A stretch of DNA of 64,000 nucleotides from Siphonodentalium dalli (Eukaryota > Mollusca > Scaphopoda > Gadilida > Siphonodentaliidae), in the NCBI GenBank assembly GCA_032622095.1, contig CP136063.1:27962987-28026986 (forward strand), in the 5' to 3' direction. The translations under genes were made by a program, and so were the position numbers. Shown one piece after another: positions 1 to 13,711 of this stretch; position 1 is the first letter of the stretch, and each line of letters starts with the position of its first letter. Below the pieces are notes generated by a model. The model ran no database searches. It had not been told where the DNA came from and saw nothing but the letters and a program-made list of their open reading frames with translations.

Positions 1-599
1 AACATCGATATTTAACCTGGATTTATTCATGACGGGCAATGATTATCTGTTCTGGAGACCATATTTAAAAATCGATATTTAACCTGGAGTTCTCATGGCG
101 GGCAATGATTATCTGTTCTGGAGACCATAATTAAACATCGATATTTATCCTTGAGTTATTCATGGCGGGCAATGATTATCTGTTCTGGAGACCATAATTA
201 AACATCGATATTTAACCTGGAGTTATTCATGACGGGCAATGATTATCTGTTCTGGAGACCATAATTAGACATCGATATTTAACCTTGAGTTCTCATGGCG
301 GGCAATGATTATCTGTTTTGGAGACCATAATTAAACATCGATATTTATCCTTGAGTTATTCATGACGGGCAATGATTATCTGTCCTGGAGACCATAATTA
401 AACATCGATATTTAACCTGGAGTTATTCATGTCGGGCAATGATTATCTGTTCTGGAGACGATAATTAAACATCGATATTTAACCTGGAGATCTCATGACG
501 GGCAATGATTATCTGTTCTGGAGACCATAATTAAACATCGATATTTAACCTGGAGTTCCTCGTGACGGGCAATGATTATCTGTTCTGGTGACCATAATT

Positions 600-2865
600 A
601 AACATCGATATTTAACCTGGAGTTCCTCGTGACGGGCAATGATTATCTGTTCTGAAGACCATAATTAAACATCGATAATTAACCTTGAGTTATTCATGAC
701 GGACAATGATTATCTGTTCTGTAGACCATAATTAAACATCGATATTTAACCTGGAGTTATTCATGTCGGGCAATGATTATCTGTTCTGGACACGATAATT
801 AAACATCGATATTTAACCTGGAGTCCTCATGACGGGCAATGAGTATCTGTTCTGGAGACAATAATTAAACATCGATATTTAACCTGGAGTTCTCATGACG
901 GGCAATGATTATCTGTTCTGGGGACCATAATTAAACATCGATATTTAACCTGGAGTTCTCATGACGGGCAATGATTATCTGTTCTGGAGACCATAATTAA
1001 ACATCGATATTTAACCTGGAGTTCTCATGGCGGGCAATGGTTATCTGTTCTAAAGACCATAATTAAACATCGATATTTAACCTGGAGTACTCATGACGGG
1101 CAATGATTATCTGTTCTGGAGACCATAGTTAAATATCGATAATTAACCTTGAGTTATTCATGACGGGCAATGACTATCTGTTCTGGAGACCATAATTAAA
1201 GATCGATATTTAACCTGGAGTTATTCATGACGGGCAATGATTATCTGTTCTGGAGACCATAATTAAACAGCGATATTTATCCTTGAGTTATTCATGTCGG
1301 GCAATGATTATCTGTTCTGGAGTCCGTAATTAAACATCGATATTTAACCTGGAGTTCTCATGACGGGCAATGACTATCTGTTCTGGAGACCATAATCAAA
1401 CATCGATATTTATGCTTGAGTTATTCATGACGGGCACTGATTATCTGTTCTGGAGACCATAATCAAACAGCGATATTAACCTTGAGTTATTCATGACGGG
1501 CAATGATTATCTGTTCTGGAGACCATAATTAAACATCGATATTTATCCTTGAGTTATTCATGACGGGCACTGATTATCTGTTCTGGAGACCATAATCAAA
1601 CAGCGATATTTAACCTTGAGTTATTCATGACGGGCACTGATTATCTGTTCTGGAGACCATAATCAAATAGCGATATTTAACCTTGAGTTATGCATGACGG
1701 GCAATGATTATCTGTTCTGGAGACCATAATTAAACATCGATATTTAACCTGGAGTTCCTCGTGACGGGCAATGATTATCTGTTCTGAAGACCATAATTAA
1801 ACATCGATAATTAACCTTGAGTTATTCATGACGGACAATGATTATCTGTTCTGTAGACCATAATTAAACATCGATATTTAACCTGGAGTTATTCATGTCG
1901 GGCAATGATTATCTGTTCTGGAGACGATAATTAAACATCGATATTTAACCTGGAGTCCTCATGACGGGCAATGAGTATCTGTTCTGGAGACAATAATTAA
2001 ACATCGATATTTAACCTGGAGTTCTCATGACGGGCAATGATTATCTGTTCTGGGGACCATAATTAAACATCGATATTTAACCTGGAGTTCTCATGACGGG
2101 CAATGATTATCTGTTCTGGAGACCATAATTAAACATCGATATTTAACCTGGAGTTCTCATGGCGGGCAATGGTTATCTGTTCTAAAGACCATAATTAAAC
2201 ATCGATATTTAACCTGGAGTACTCATGACGGGCAATGATTATCTGTTCTGGAGACCATAGTTAAATATCGATAATTAACCTTGAGTTATTCATGACGGGC
2301 AATGACTATCTGTTCCGGAGACCATAATTAAAGATCGATATTTAACCTGGAGTTATTCATGACGGGCAATGATTATCTGTTCTGGAGACCATAATTAAAC
2401 AGCGATATTTATCCTTGAGTTATTCATGTCGGGCAATGATTATCTGTTCTGGAGTCCGTAATTAAACATCGATATTTAACCTGGAGTTCTCATGACGGGC
2501 AATGACTATCTGTTCTGGAGACCATAATCAAACATCGATATTTATGCTTGAGTTATTCATGACGGGCACTGATTATCTGTTCTGGAGACCATAATCAAAC
2601 AGCGATATTAACCTTGAGTTATTCATGACGGGCAATGATTATCTGTTCTGGAGACCATAATTAAACATCGATATTTATCCTTGAGTTATTCATGACGGGC
2701 ACTGATTATCTGTTCTGGAGACCATAATCAAACAGCGATATTTAACCTTGAGTTATTCATGACGGGCACTGATTATCTGTTCTGGAGACCATAATCAAAT
2801 AGCGATATTTAACCTTGAGTTATGCATGACGGGCAATGATTATCTGTTCTGGAGACCATAATTAA
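600..2865 (+). repeat. Tandem duplication, 1132-bp HOR (17 monomers), 2 copies
   Basis: Two adjacent copies with an exact offset of 1132 bp. The GTTCCTCGTG monomer starts at 621 and 1753, and the CTGTTCTAAAGACC monomer has its TAAAG at 1051 and 2183. 1132 bp equals 17 monomers of 66-67 bp. The copies share rare variants such as GAGACAATAATT and CTGTTCTGTAGACC and differ at few sites. For example, copy 1 has GGACACGATAA near 789 where copy 2 has GGAGACGATAA, and copy 2 has TGTTCCGGAG near 2313. That similarity implies a recent unequal exchange. Outer edges are accurate to about one monomer. Confidence 0.92.
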
Positions 2866-5800
2866 ACATCGATATTTATCCTTGAGTTATTCATTACGGG
2901 CAATGATTATCTGTTCTGGAGACCATAATTAAACATCGATATTTAACCTGGAGTTATTCATGGCGGACAATGATTATTTACTCTGGAGACCATAATTAAA
3001 CATCGATATTTAACCTGGAGTTATTCATGGCGGGCAATGATTATCTGTTCTGGAGACCATAATTAAACACCGATATTTAACCTGAGTTATTCATAACGGG
3101 TAATGATTATCTGTTCTGGAGACCATATTTAAAAATCGATATTTAACCTGGAGTTCTCATGGCGGGCAATGATTATCTGTTCTGGAGACCATAATTAAAC
3201 ATCGATATTTATCCTTGAGTTATTCATGGCGGGCAATGATTATCTGTTCTGGAGACCATAATTAAACATCGATATTTAACCTGGAGTTATTCATGACGGG
3301 CAATGATTATCTGTTCTGGAGACCATAATTAGACATCGATATTTAACCTTCAGTTCTCATGGCGGGCAATGATTATCTGTTCTGGAGACCATAATTAAAC
3401 ACCGATATTTAACCTGTATTTATTCATGACGGGTAATGATTATCTGTTCTGGAGACCATATTTAAAAATCGATATTTAACCTGGAGTTCTCATGGCGGGC
3501 AATGATTATCTGTTCTGGAGACCATAATTAAACATCGATATTTATCCTTGAGTTATTCATGGCGGGCAATGATTATCTGTTCTGGAGACCATATTTAAAA
3601 ATCGATATTTAACCTGGAGTTCTCATGGCGGGCAATGATTATCTGTTCTGGAGACCATAATTAAACATCGATATTTATCCTTGAGTTATTCATGGCGGGC
3701 AATGATTATCTGTTCTGTAGACCGTAATTAAACATCGATATTTAACCTGGAGATCTCATGACGGGCAATGATCTGGAGACCATAATTAAACATCGATATT
3801 TAACCTGGAGTTCCTCATGACGGGCAATGATTATCTGTTCTGAAGACCATAATTAAACATCGATAATTAACCTTGAGTTATTCATGACGGGCAATGATTA
3901 TCTGTCCTGGAGACCATAATTAAACATCGATATTTAACCTGGAGTTATTCATGTCGGGCAAGGTTTATCTGTTCTGGAGACGATAATTAAACATCGATAT
4001 TTAACCTGGAGATCTCATGACGGGCAATGATTGTCTGTTCTGGAGACCATAATCAAACATCGATAATTAACCTTGAGTTATTCATGACGGACAATGATTA
4101 TCTGTTCTGGAGACCATAATTAAACATCGATATTTAACCTGGAGTTATTCATGTCGGGCAATGATTATCTGTTCTGGAGACGATAATTAAACATCGATAT
4201 TTAACCTGGAGTCCTCATGATGGGCAATGAGTATCTGTTCTGGAGACCATAATTAAACATCGATATTTAACCTGGAGTTCTCATGACGGGCAATGATTAT
4301 CTGTTCTGGAGACCATAATTAAACATCGATATTTAACCTGGAGTTCTCATGACGGGCAATGATTATCTGTTCTGGAGACCATAATTAAACATCGATATTT
4401 AACCTGGAGTTCTCATGGCGGGCAATTGTTATCTGTTCTAAAGACCATAATTAAACATCGATATTTAACCTGGAGTCCTCATGATGGGCAATGATTATCT
4501 GTTCTGCAGACCATAGTTAAATATCGATAATTAACCTTGAGTTATTCATGACGGGCAATGACTATCTGTTCTGGAGACCATAATTAAAGATCGATATTTA
4601 ACCTGGAGTTATTCATGACGGGCAATGATTATCTGTTCTGGAGACCATAATTAAACAGCGATATTTATCATTGAGTTATTCATGTCGGGCAATGATTATC
4701 TGTTCTGGAGACCGTAATTAAACATCGATATTTAAGCTTGAGTTCTCATGACGGGCAATGACTATCTGTTCTGGAGACCATAATCAAACATCGATATTTA
4801 AGCTTGAGTTATTCATGGCGTGCAATGATTATCTGTTCTGGAGACCATAATTAAACATCGATATTTAACCTGGAGTTATTCATGACGGGCAATGATTATC
4901 TGTTCTGGAGACCATAATTAAACATCGATGTTTAACCTGGAGTTCTCATGACGGGCAATGACTCTCTGTTCTGGAGACCATAATCAAACATCGATATTTA
5001 ACCTGGATTTATTCATGACGGGCAATGATTATCTGTTCTGGAGACCATAATTAAACATCGATATTTAACCTGGAGTTCTCATGGCGGGCAATGATTATCT
5101 GTTCTGGAGACCATAATTAAACATCGATATTTATCCTTCAGTTATTCATGGCGGGCCATGATTATCTGTTCTGGAGACCATAATTAAACATCGATATTTT
5201 ACCTGGAGTTATTCATGACGGGCAATGATTATCTGTACTGGAGACCATAATTAGACATCGATATTTAACCTTGAGTTCTCATGGCGGGCAATGATTATCT
5301 GTTCTGGAGACCATAATTAAACATCGATATTTATCCTTGAGTTATTCATGGCGGGCAATGATTATCTGTTCTGTAGACCGTAATTAAACATCGATATTTA
5401 ACCTGGAGATCTCATGACGGGCAATGATTATCTATTCTGGAGACCATAATTAAACATCGATATTTAACCTGGAGTTCCTCGTGACGGGCAATGATTATCT
5501 GTTCTGAAGACCATAATTAAACATCGATATTTAACCTGGAGTTCGTCATGGCGGGCAATGATTATCTGTTCTGAAGACCATAATTAAACATCGATATTTA
5601 ACCTGGAGTTCCTCATGGCGGGCAATGATTATCTGTTCTGAAGACCATAATTAAACATCGATATTTAACCTGGAGTTATTCATGACGGGCAATGATTATC
5701 TGTTCTGGAGACCATAATTAAACATCGATATTTAACCTGGAGTTCTCATGACGGGCAATGATTATATGTTCTCGAGACCATAATTAAACATCGATATATA

Positions 5801-7190
5801 ACCTGGAGTTCTCATGGTGGGTAATGATTATCTGTTCTGGAGACCATAATTAAACAGCGATATTTATCCAAGAGTTATTCATGTCGGGCAATGATTATCT
5901 GTTCTGGAGACCGTATTTAAACATCGATATTTAACCTGGAGTTCTCATGACGGGCAATGACTATCTGTTCTTGAGACCATAATCAAACATCGATATTTAA
6001 GCTTGAGTTATTCATGACGGGCACTGATTATCTGTTCTGGAGACCATAATCAAACAGCGATATTAACCTTGAGTTATTCATGACGGGCAATGATTATCTG
6101 TTCTGGATACCATAATTAAACATCGATATTTATCCTTGAGTTTTTCATGACGGGCACTGATTATCTGTTCTGGAGACCATAATCAAACAGCGATATTTAA
6201 CCTTGAGTTATTCATGACGGGCACTGATTATCTGTTCTGGAGACCATAATCAAACAGCGATATTTAACCTTGAGTTATGCATGACGGGCAATGATTATCT
6301 GTTCTGGAGACCATAATTAAACATCGATATTTATCCTTGAGTTATTCATTACGGGCAATGATTATCTGTTCTGGAGACCATAATTAAACATCGATATTTA
6401 ACCTGGAGTTATTCATGGCGGACAATGATTATTTGCTCTGGAGACCATAATTAAACATCGATATTTAACCTGGAGTTTTTCATGGCGGGCAATGATTATC
6501 TGTTCTGGAGACCATAATTAAACATCGATATTTAACCTTTATTTATTCATGACGGGCTATGATTATCTGTTCTGGAGACCATATTTAAAAATCGATATTT
6601 AACCTGGAGTTCTCATGGCGGGCAATGATTATCTGTTCTGGAGACCATAATTAAACATCGATATTTATCCTTGAGTTATTCATGGCGGGCAATGATTATC
6701 TGTTCTGGAGACCATAATTAAACATCGATATTTAACCTGGAGTTATTCATGACGGGCAATGATTATCTGTTCTGGAGACCATAATTAGACATCGCTATTT
6801 AACCTTGAGTTCTCATGGCGGGCAATGATTATCTGTTTTGGAGACCATAATTAAACATCGATATTTATCCTTGAGTTATTCATGACGGGCAATGATTATC
6901 TGTCCTGGAGACCATAATTAAACATCGATATTTAACCTGGAGTTATTCATGTCGGGCAATGATTATCTGTTCTGGAGACGATAATTAAACATCGATATTT
7001 AACCTGGAGATCTCATGACGGGCAATGATTATCTGTTCTGGAGACCATAATTAAACATCGATATTTAACCTGGAGGTCCTCGTGACGGGCAATGATGATC
7101 TGTTCTGGAGACCATAATTAAACATCGATATTTAACCTGGAGTTCCTCGTGACGGGCAATGATTATCTGTTCTGAAGACCATAATTAAAC
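2866..7190 (+). repeat. Mixed ~2-kb HOR-derived satellite
   Basis: Satellite made of the same monomer set as its neighbours but without a simple tandem HOR across the whole stretch. It holds a 133-bp dimer duplication, where the monomer with CATATTTAAAAATCG recurs at 3461 and 3594. It also holds the first deletion monomer (GATCTGGAGACC at 3770). Variants near 4.9-5.3 kb (GACTCTCTG at 4960, CTGTACTGG near 5235) are shared with 23.7-24.0 kb. No gene or foreign DNA is seen. Confidence 0.9.
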
Positions 7191-10100
7191 ATCGATAATT
7201 AACCTTGAGTTATTCATGACGGACAATGATTATCTGTTCTGGAGACCATAATTAAACATCGATATTTAACCTGGAGTTATTCATGTCGGGCAATGATTAT
7301 CTGTTCTGGAGACGATAATTAAACATCGATATTTAACCTGGAGTCCTCATGACGGGCAATGAGTATCTGTTCTGGAGACCATAATTAAACATCGATATTT
7401 AACCTGGAGTTCTCATGACGGGCAATGATTATCTGTTCTGGAGACCATAATTAAACATCGATATTTAACCTGGAGTTCTCATGAAGGGCAATGATTATCT
7501 GTTCTGGAGACCATAATTAAACATCGATATTTAACCTGGAGTTCTCATGGCGGGCAATGGTTATCTGTTCTAAAGACCATAATTAAACATCGATATTTAA
7601 CCTGGAGTACTCATGACGGGCAATGATTATCTGTTCTGCAGACCATAGTTAAATATCGATAATTAACCTTGAGTTATTCATGACGGGCAATGACTATCTG
7701 TTCTGGAGACCATAATTAAAGATCGATATTTAACCTGGAGTTATTCATGACGGGCAATGATTATCTGTTCTGGAGACCATAATTAAACAGCGATATTTAT
7801 CCTTGAGTTATTCATGTCGGGCAATGATTATCTGTTCTGGAGACCGTAATTAAACATCGATATTTAACCTGGAGTTCTCATGACGGGCAACGACTATCTG
7901 TTCTGGAGACCATAATCAAACATCGATATTTAAGCTTGAGTTATTCATGACGGGCACTGATTATCTGTTCTGGAGACCATAATCAAACAGCGATATTAAC
8001 CTTGAGTTATTCATGACGGGCAATGATTATCTGTTCTGGAGACCATAATTAAACATCGATATTTATCCTTGAGTTATTCATGACGGGCACTGATTATCTG
8101 TTCTGGAGACCATAATCAAACAGCGATATTTAACCTTGAGTTATTCATGACGGGCACTGATTATCTGTTCTGGAGACCATAATCAAATAGCGATATTTAA
8201 CCTTGAGTTATGCATGACGGGCAATGATTATCTGTTCTAGAGACCATAATTAAACATCGATATTTATCCTTGAGTTATTCATTACGGGCAATGATTATCT
8301 GTTCTGGAGACCATAATTAAACATCGATATTTAACCTGGAGTTATTCATGGCGGACAATGATTATTTGCTCTGGAGACCATAATTAAACATCGATATTTA
8401 ACCTGGAGTTATTCATGGCGGGCAATGATTATCTGTTCTGGAGACCATAATTAAACACCGATATTTAACCTGTATTTATTCATGACGGGCAATGATTATC
8501 TGTTCTGGAGACCATATTTAAAAATCGATATTTAACCTGGAGTTCTCATGGCGGGCAATGATTATCTGTTCTGGAGACCATAATTAAACATCGATATTTA
8601 TCCTTGAGTTATTCATGGCGGGCAATGATTATCTGTTCTGGAGACCATAATTAAACATCGATATTTAACCTGGAGTTATTCATGACGGGCAATGATTATC
8701 TGTTCTGGAGACCATAATTAGACATCGATATTTAACCTTCAGTTCTCATGGCGGGCAATGATTATCTGTTTTGGAGACCATAATTAAACATCGATATTTA
8801 TCCTTGAGTTATTCATGGCGGGCAATGATTATCTGTTCTGTAGACCGTAATTAAACATCGATATTTAACCTGGAGATCTCATGACGGGCAATGATCTGGA
8901 GACCATAATTAAACATCGATATTTAACCTGGAGTTCCTCATGACGGGCAATGATTATCTGTTCTGAAGACCATAATTAAACATCGATAATTAACCTTGAG
9001 TTATTCATGACGGGCAATGATTATCTTTCCTGGAGACCATAATTAAACATCGATATTTAACCTGGAGTTATTCATGTCGGGCAAGGTTTATCTGTTCTGG
9101 AGACGATAATTAAACATCGATATTTAACCTGGAGATCTCATGACGGGCAATGATTGTCTGTTCTGGAGACCATAATCAAACATCGATAATTAACCTTGAG
9201 TTATTCATGACGGACAATGATTATCTGTTCTGGAGACCATAATTAAATATCGATATTTAACCTGGAGTTATTCATGTCGGGCAATGATTATCTGTTCTGG
9301 AGACGATAATTAAACATCGACATTTAACCTGGAGTCCTCATGACGGGCAATGAGTATCTGTTCTGGAGACCATAATTAAACATCGATATTTAACCTGGAG
9401 TTCTCATGACGGGCAATGATTATCTGTTCTGGAGACCATAATTAAACATCGATATTTAACCTGGAGTTCTCATGACGGGCAATGATTATCTGTTCTGGAG
9501 ACCATAATTAAACATCGATATTTAACCTGGAGTTCTCATGGCGTGCAATGGTTATCTGTTCTAAAGACCATAATTAAACATCGATATTTAACCTGGAGTA
9601 CTCATGACGGGCAATGATTATCTGTTCTGGAGACCATAGTTAAATATCGATAATTAACCTTGAGTTATTCATGACGGGCAATGACTATCTGTTCTGGAGA
9701 CCATAATTAAAGATCGATATTTAACCTGGAGTTATTCATTACGGGCAATGATTATCTGTTCTGGAGACCATAATTAAACAGCGATATTTATCCTTGAGTT
9801 ATTCATGTCGGGCAATGATTATCTGTTCTGGAGACCGTAATTAAACATCGATATTTAACCTGGAGTTCTCATGACGGGCAATGACTATCTGTTCTGGAGA
9901 CCATAATCAAACATCGATATTTAAGCTTGAGTTATTCATGACGGGCACTGATTATCTGTTCTGGAGACCATAATCAAACAGCGATATTAACCTTGAGTTA
10001 TTCATGACGGGCAATGATTATCTGTTCTGGAGACCATAATTAAACATTGATATCCTTGAGTTATTCATGACGGGCACTGATTATCTGTTCTGGAGACCAT

Positions 10101-13030
10101 AATCAAACAGCGATATTTAACCTTGAGTTATTCATGACGGGCACTGATTATCTGTTCTGGAGACCATAATCAAATAGCGATATTTAACCTTGAGTTATGC
10201 ATGACGGGCAATGATTATCTGTTCTAGAGACCATAATTAAACATCGATATTTATCCTTGAGTTATTCATTACGGGCAATGATTATCTGTTCTGGAGACCA
10301 TAATTAAACATCGATATTTAACCTGGAGTTATTCATGGCGGACAATGATTATTTGCTCTGGAGACCATAATTAAACATCGATATTTAACCTGGAGTTATT
10401 CATGGCGGGCAATGATTATCTGTTCTGGAGACCATAATTAAACACCGATATTTAACCTGTATTTATTCATGACGGGCAATGATTATCTGTTCTGGAGACC
10501 ATATTTAAAAATCGATATTTAACCTGGAGTTCTCATGGCGGGCAATGATTATCTGTTCTGGAGACCATAATTAAACATCGATATTTATCCTTGAGTTATT
10601 CATGGCGGGCAATGATTATCTGTTCTGGAGACCATAATTAAACATCGATATTTAACCTGGAGTTATTCATGACGGGCAATGATTATCTGTTCTGGAGACC
10701 ATAATTAGACATCGATATTTAACCTTCAGTTCTCATGGCGGGCAATGATTATCTGTTTTGGAGACCATAATTAAACATCGATATTTATCCTTGAGTTATT
10801 CATGGCGGGCAATGATTATCTGTTCTGTAGACCGTAATTAAACATCGATATTTAACCTGGAGATCTCATGACGGGCAATGATCTGGAGACCATAATTAAA
10901 CATCGATATTTAACCTGGAGTTCCTCATGACGGGCAATGATTATCTGTTCTGAAGACCATAATTAAACATCGATAATTAACCTTGAGTTATTCATGACGG
11001 GCAATGATTATCTTTCCTGGAGACCATAATTAAACATCGATATTTAACCTGGAGTTATTCATGTCGGGCAAGGTTTATCTGTTCTGGAGACGATAATTAA
11101 ACATCGATATTTAACCTGGAGATCTCATGACGGGCAATGATTGTCTGTTCTGGAGACCATAATCAAACATCGATAATTAACCTTGAGTTATTCATGACGG
11201 ACAATGATTATCTGTTCTGGAGACCATAATTAAATATCGATATTTAACCTGGAGTTATTCATGTCGGGCAATGATTATCTGTTCTGGAGACGATAATTAA
11301 ACATCGACATTTAACCTGGAGTCCTCATGACGGGCAATGAGTATCTGTTCTGGAGACCATAATTAAACATCGATATTTAACCTGGAGTTCTCATGACGGG
11401 CAATGATTATCTGTTCTGGAGACCATAATTAAACATCGATATTTAACCTGGAGTTCTCATGACGGGCAATGATTATCTGTTCTGGAGACCATAATTAAAC
11501 ATCGATATTTAACCTGGAGTTCTCATGGCGTGCAATGGTTATCTGTTCTAAAGACCATAATTAAACATCGATATTTAACCTGGAGTACTCATGACGGGCA
11601 ATGATTATCTGTTCTGGAGACCATAGTTAAATATCGATAATTAACCTTGAGTTATTCATGACGGGCAATGACTATCTGTTCTGGAGACCATAATTAAAGA
11701 TCGATATTTAACCTGGAGTTATTCATTACGGGCAATGATTATCTGTTCTGGAGACCATAATTAAACAGCGATATTTATCCTTGAGTTATTCATGTCGGGC
11801 AATGATTATCTGTTCTGGAGACCGTAATTAAACATCGATATTTAACCTGGAGTTCTCATGACGGGCAATGACTATCTGTTCTGGAGACCATAATCAAACA
11901 TCGATATTTAAGCTTGAGTTATTCATGACGGGCACTGATTATCTGTTCTGGAGACCATAATCAAACAGCGATATTAACCTTGAGTTATTCATGACGGGCA
12001 ATGATTATCTGTTCTGGAGACCATAATTAAACATCGATATATATCCTTGAGTTATTCATGACGGGCACTGATTATCTGTTCTGGAGACCATAATCAAACA
12101 GCGATATTTAACCTTGAGTTATTCATGACGGGCACTGATTATCTGTTCTGGAGACCATAATCAAATAGCGATATTTAACCTTGAGTTATGCATGACGGGC
12201 AATGATTATCTGTTCTGGAGACCATATTTAAACATCGATATTTATCCTTGAGTTATTCATTACGGGCAATGATTATCTGTTCTGGATACCATAATTAAAC
12301 ATCGATATTTAACCTGGAGTTATTCATGGCGGACAATGATTATTTGCTCTGGAGACCATAATTAAACATCGATATTTCACCTGAAGTTATTCATGGCGGG
12401 CAATGATTATCTGTTCTGGAGACCATAATTAAACACCGATATTTAACCTGTAATTATTCATGACGGGCAATGATTATCTGTTCTGGAGACCATATTTAAA
12501 AATCGATATTTAACCTGGAGTTCTCATGGCGGGCAATGATTATCTGTTCTGGAGACCATAATTAAACATCGATATTTATCCTTGAGTTATTCATGGCGGG
12601 CAATGATTATCTGTTCTGGAGACCATAATTAAACATCGATATTTAACCTGGAGTTATTCATGACGGGTAATGATTATCTGTTCTGGAGACCATAATTAGA
12701 CATCGATATTTAACCTTCAGTTCTCATGGCGGGCAATGGTTATCTGTTTTGGAGACCTTAATTAAACATCGATATTTATCCTTGAGTTATTCATGGCGGG
12801 CAATGATTATCTGTTCTGTAGACCGTAATTAAACATCGATATTTAACTTGGATATCTCATGACGGGCAATGATCTGGAGACCATAATTAAACATCGATAT
12901 TTAACCTGGAGTTCCTCATGACGGGCAATGATTATCTGTTCTGAAGACCATAATTAAACATCGATAATTAACCTTGAGTTATTCATGACGGGCAATGATT
13001 ATCTGTCCTGGAGACCATAATTAAACATCG
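7190..13030 (+). repeat. ~1.99-kb HOR (30 monomers), about 2.9 copies
   Basis: The TAAAG of the CTGTTCTAAAGACC monomer falls at 7571, 9562 and 11549 (offsets 1991 and 1987). The deletion monomer GATCTGGAGACC falls at 8893, 10880 and 12871 (1987 and 1991). The ATTTGCTCTGG monomer falls at 8364, 10351 and 12342 (1987 and 1991). The 4-bp difference is explained by a small deletion near 10046, where CATTGATATCCTTGAG replaces CATCGATATTTATCCTTGAG. Thirty monomers account for 1991 bp. The copies diverge left of about 7190 and right of about 13030. Confidence 0.92.
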
Positions 13031-13711
13031 ATAATTAACCTTGAGTTATTCATGTCGGGCAATGATTATCTGTTCTGGAGACCATAATTAAACATCGATA
13101 TTTAACCTGGAGTTCTCATGACGGGCAATGATTATCTGTTCTGTAGACCATAATTAAACATCGATATTTAACCTGGAGTTCTCATGGCGGGCAATGATTA
13201 TCTGTTCTGGAGACCATAATTAAACATCGATATTTAACTTGGAGTTCTCATGGCGGGCAATGGTTATCTGTTCTAAAGACCATAATTAAACATCGATATT
13301 TAACCTGGAGTACTCATGACGGGCACTGATTATATGTTCTGGAGACCATAATTAAATATCGATAATTAACCTTGAGTTATTCATGACGGGCAATGATTAT
13401 CTGTTCTGGAGACCATAATTAGACATCGATATTTAACCTTCAGTTCTCATGGCGGGCAATGATTATCTGTTTTGGAGACCATAATTAAACATCGATATTT
13501 ATCCTTGAGTTATTCATGGCGGGCAATGATTATCTGTTCTGCAGACCGTAATTAAACATCGATATTTAACCTGGAGATCTCATGACGGGCAATGATCTGG
13601 AGACCATAATTAACCATCGATATTTAACCTGGAGTTCCTCATGACGGGCAATGATTATCTGTTCTGAAGACCATAATTAAACATCGATAATTAACCTTGA
13701 GTTATTCATGA
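13030..13711 (+). repeat. Satellite junction between HOR blocks
   Basis: About ten monomers where the 1991-bp periodicity ends and the 2392-bp duplication begins. A TAAAG monomer occurs at 13274, only 1725 bp after the previous one, and a deletion monomer at 13594, only 723 bp after 12871. The fixed order of variants is therefore broken here, as expected at an unequal-exchange breakpoint. Confidence 0.8.

Noticed and set aside
934-999. Each monomer contains GGAG, a short spacer, ATG, then 11 codons ending in TAA, resembling a ribosome-binding site with a mini-gene.
   Set aside because: The second codon varies freely (ACG, GCG, TCG), ATG is lost in many copies (GTG, AAG, AGG), and the context is eukaryotic satellite DNA. 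There is no sign of selection on the peptide.
934-999. Possible CENP-B box because of the CGGG in ATGACGGGC.
   Set aside because: Aligned on CGGG, the required TTCG and A of the box are absent in both monomer length classes.
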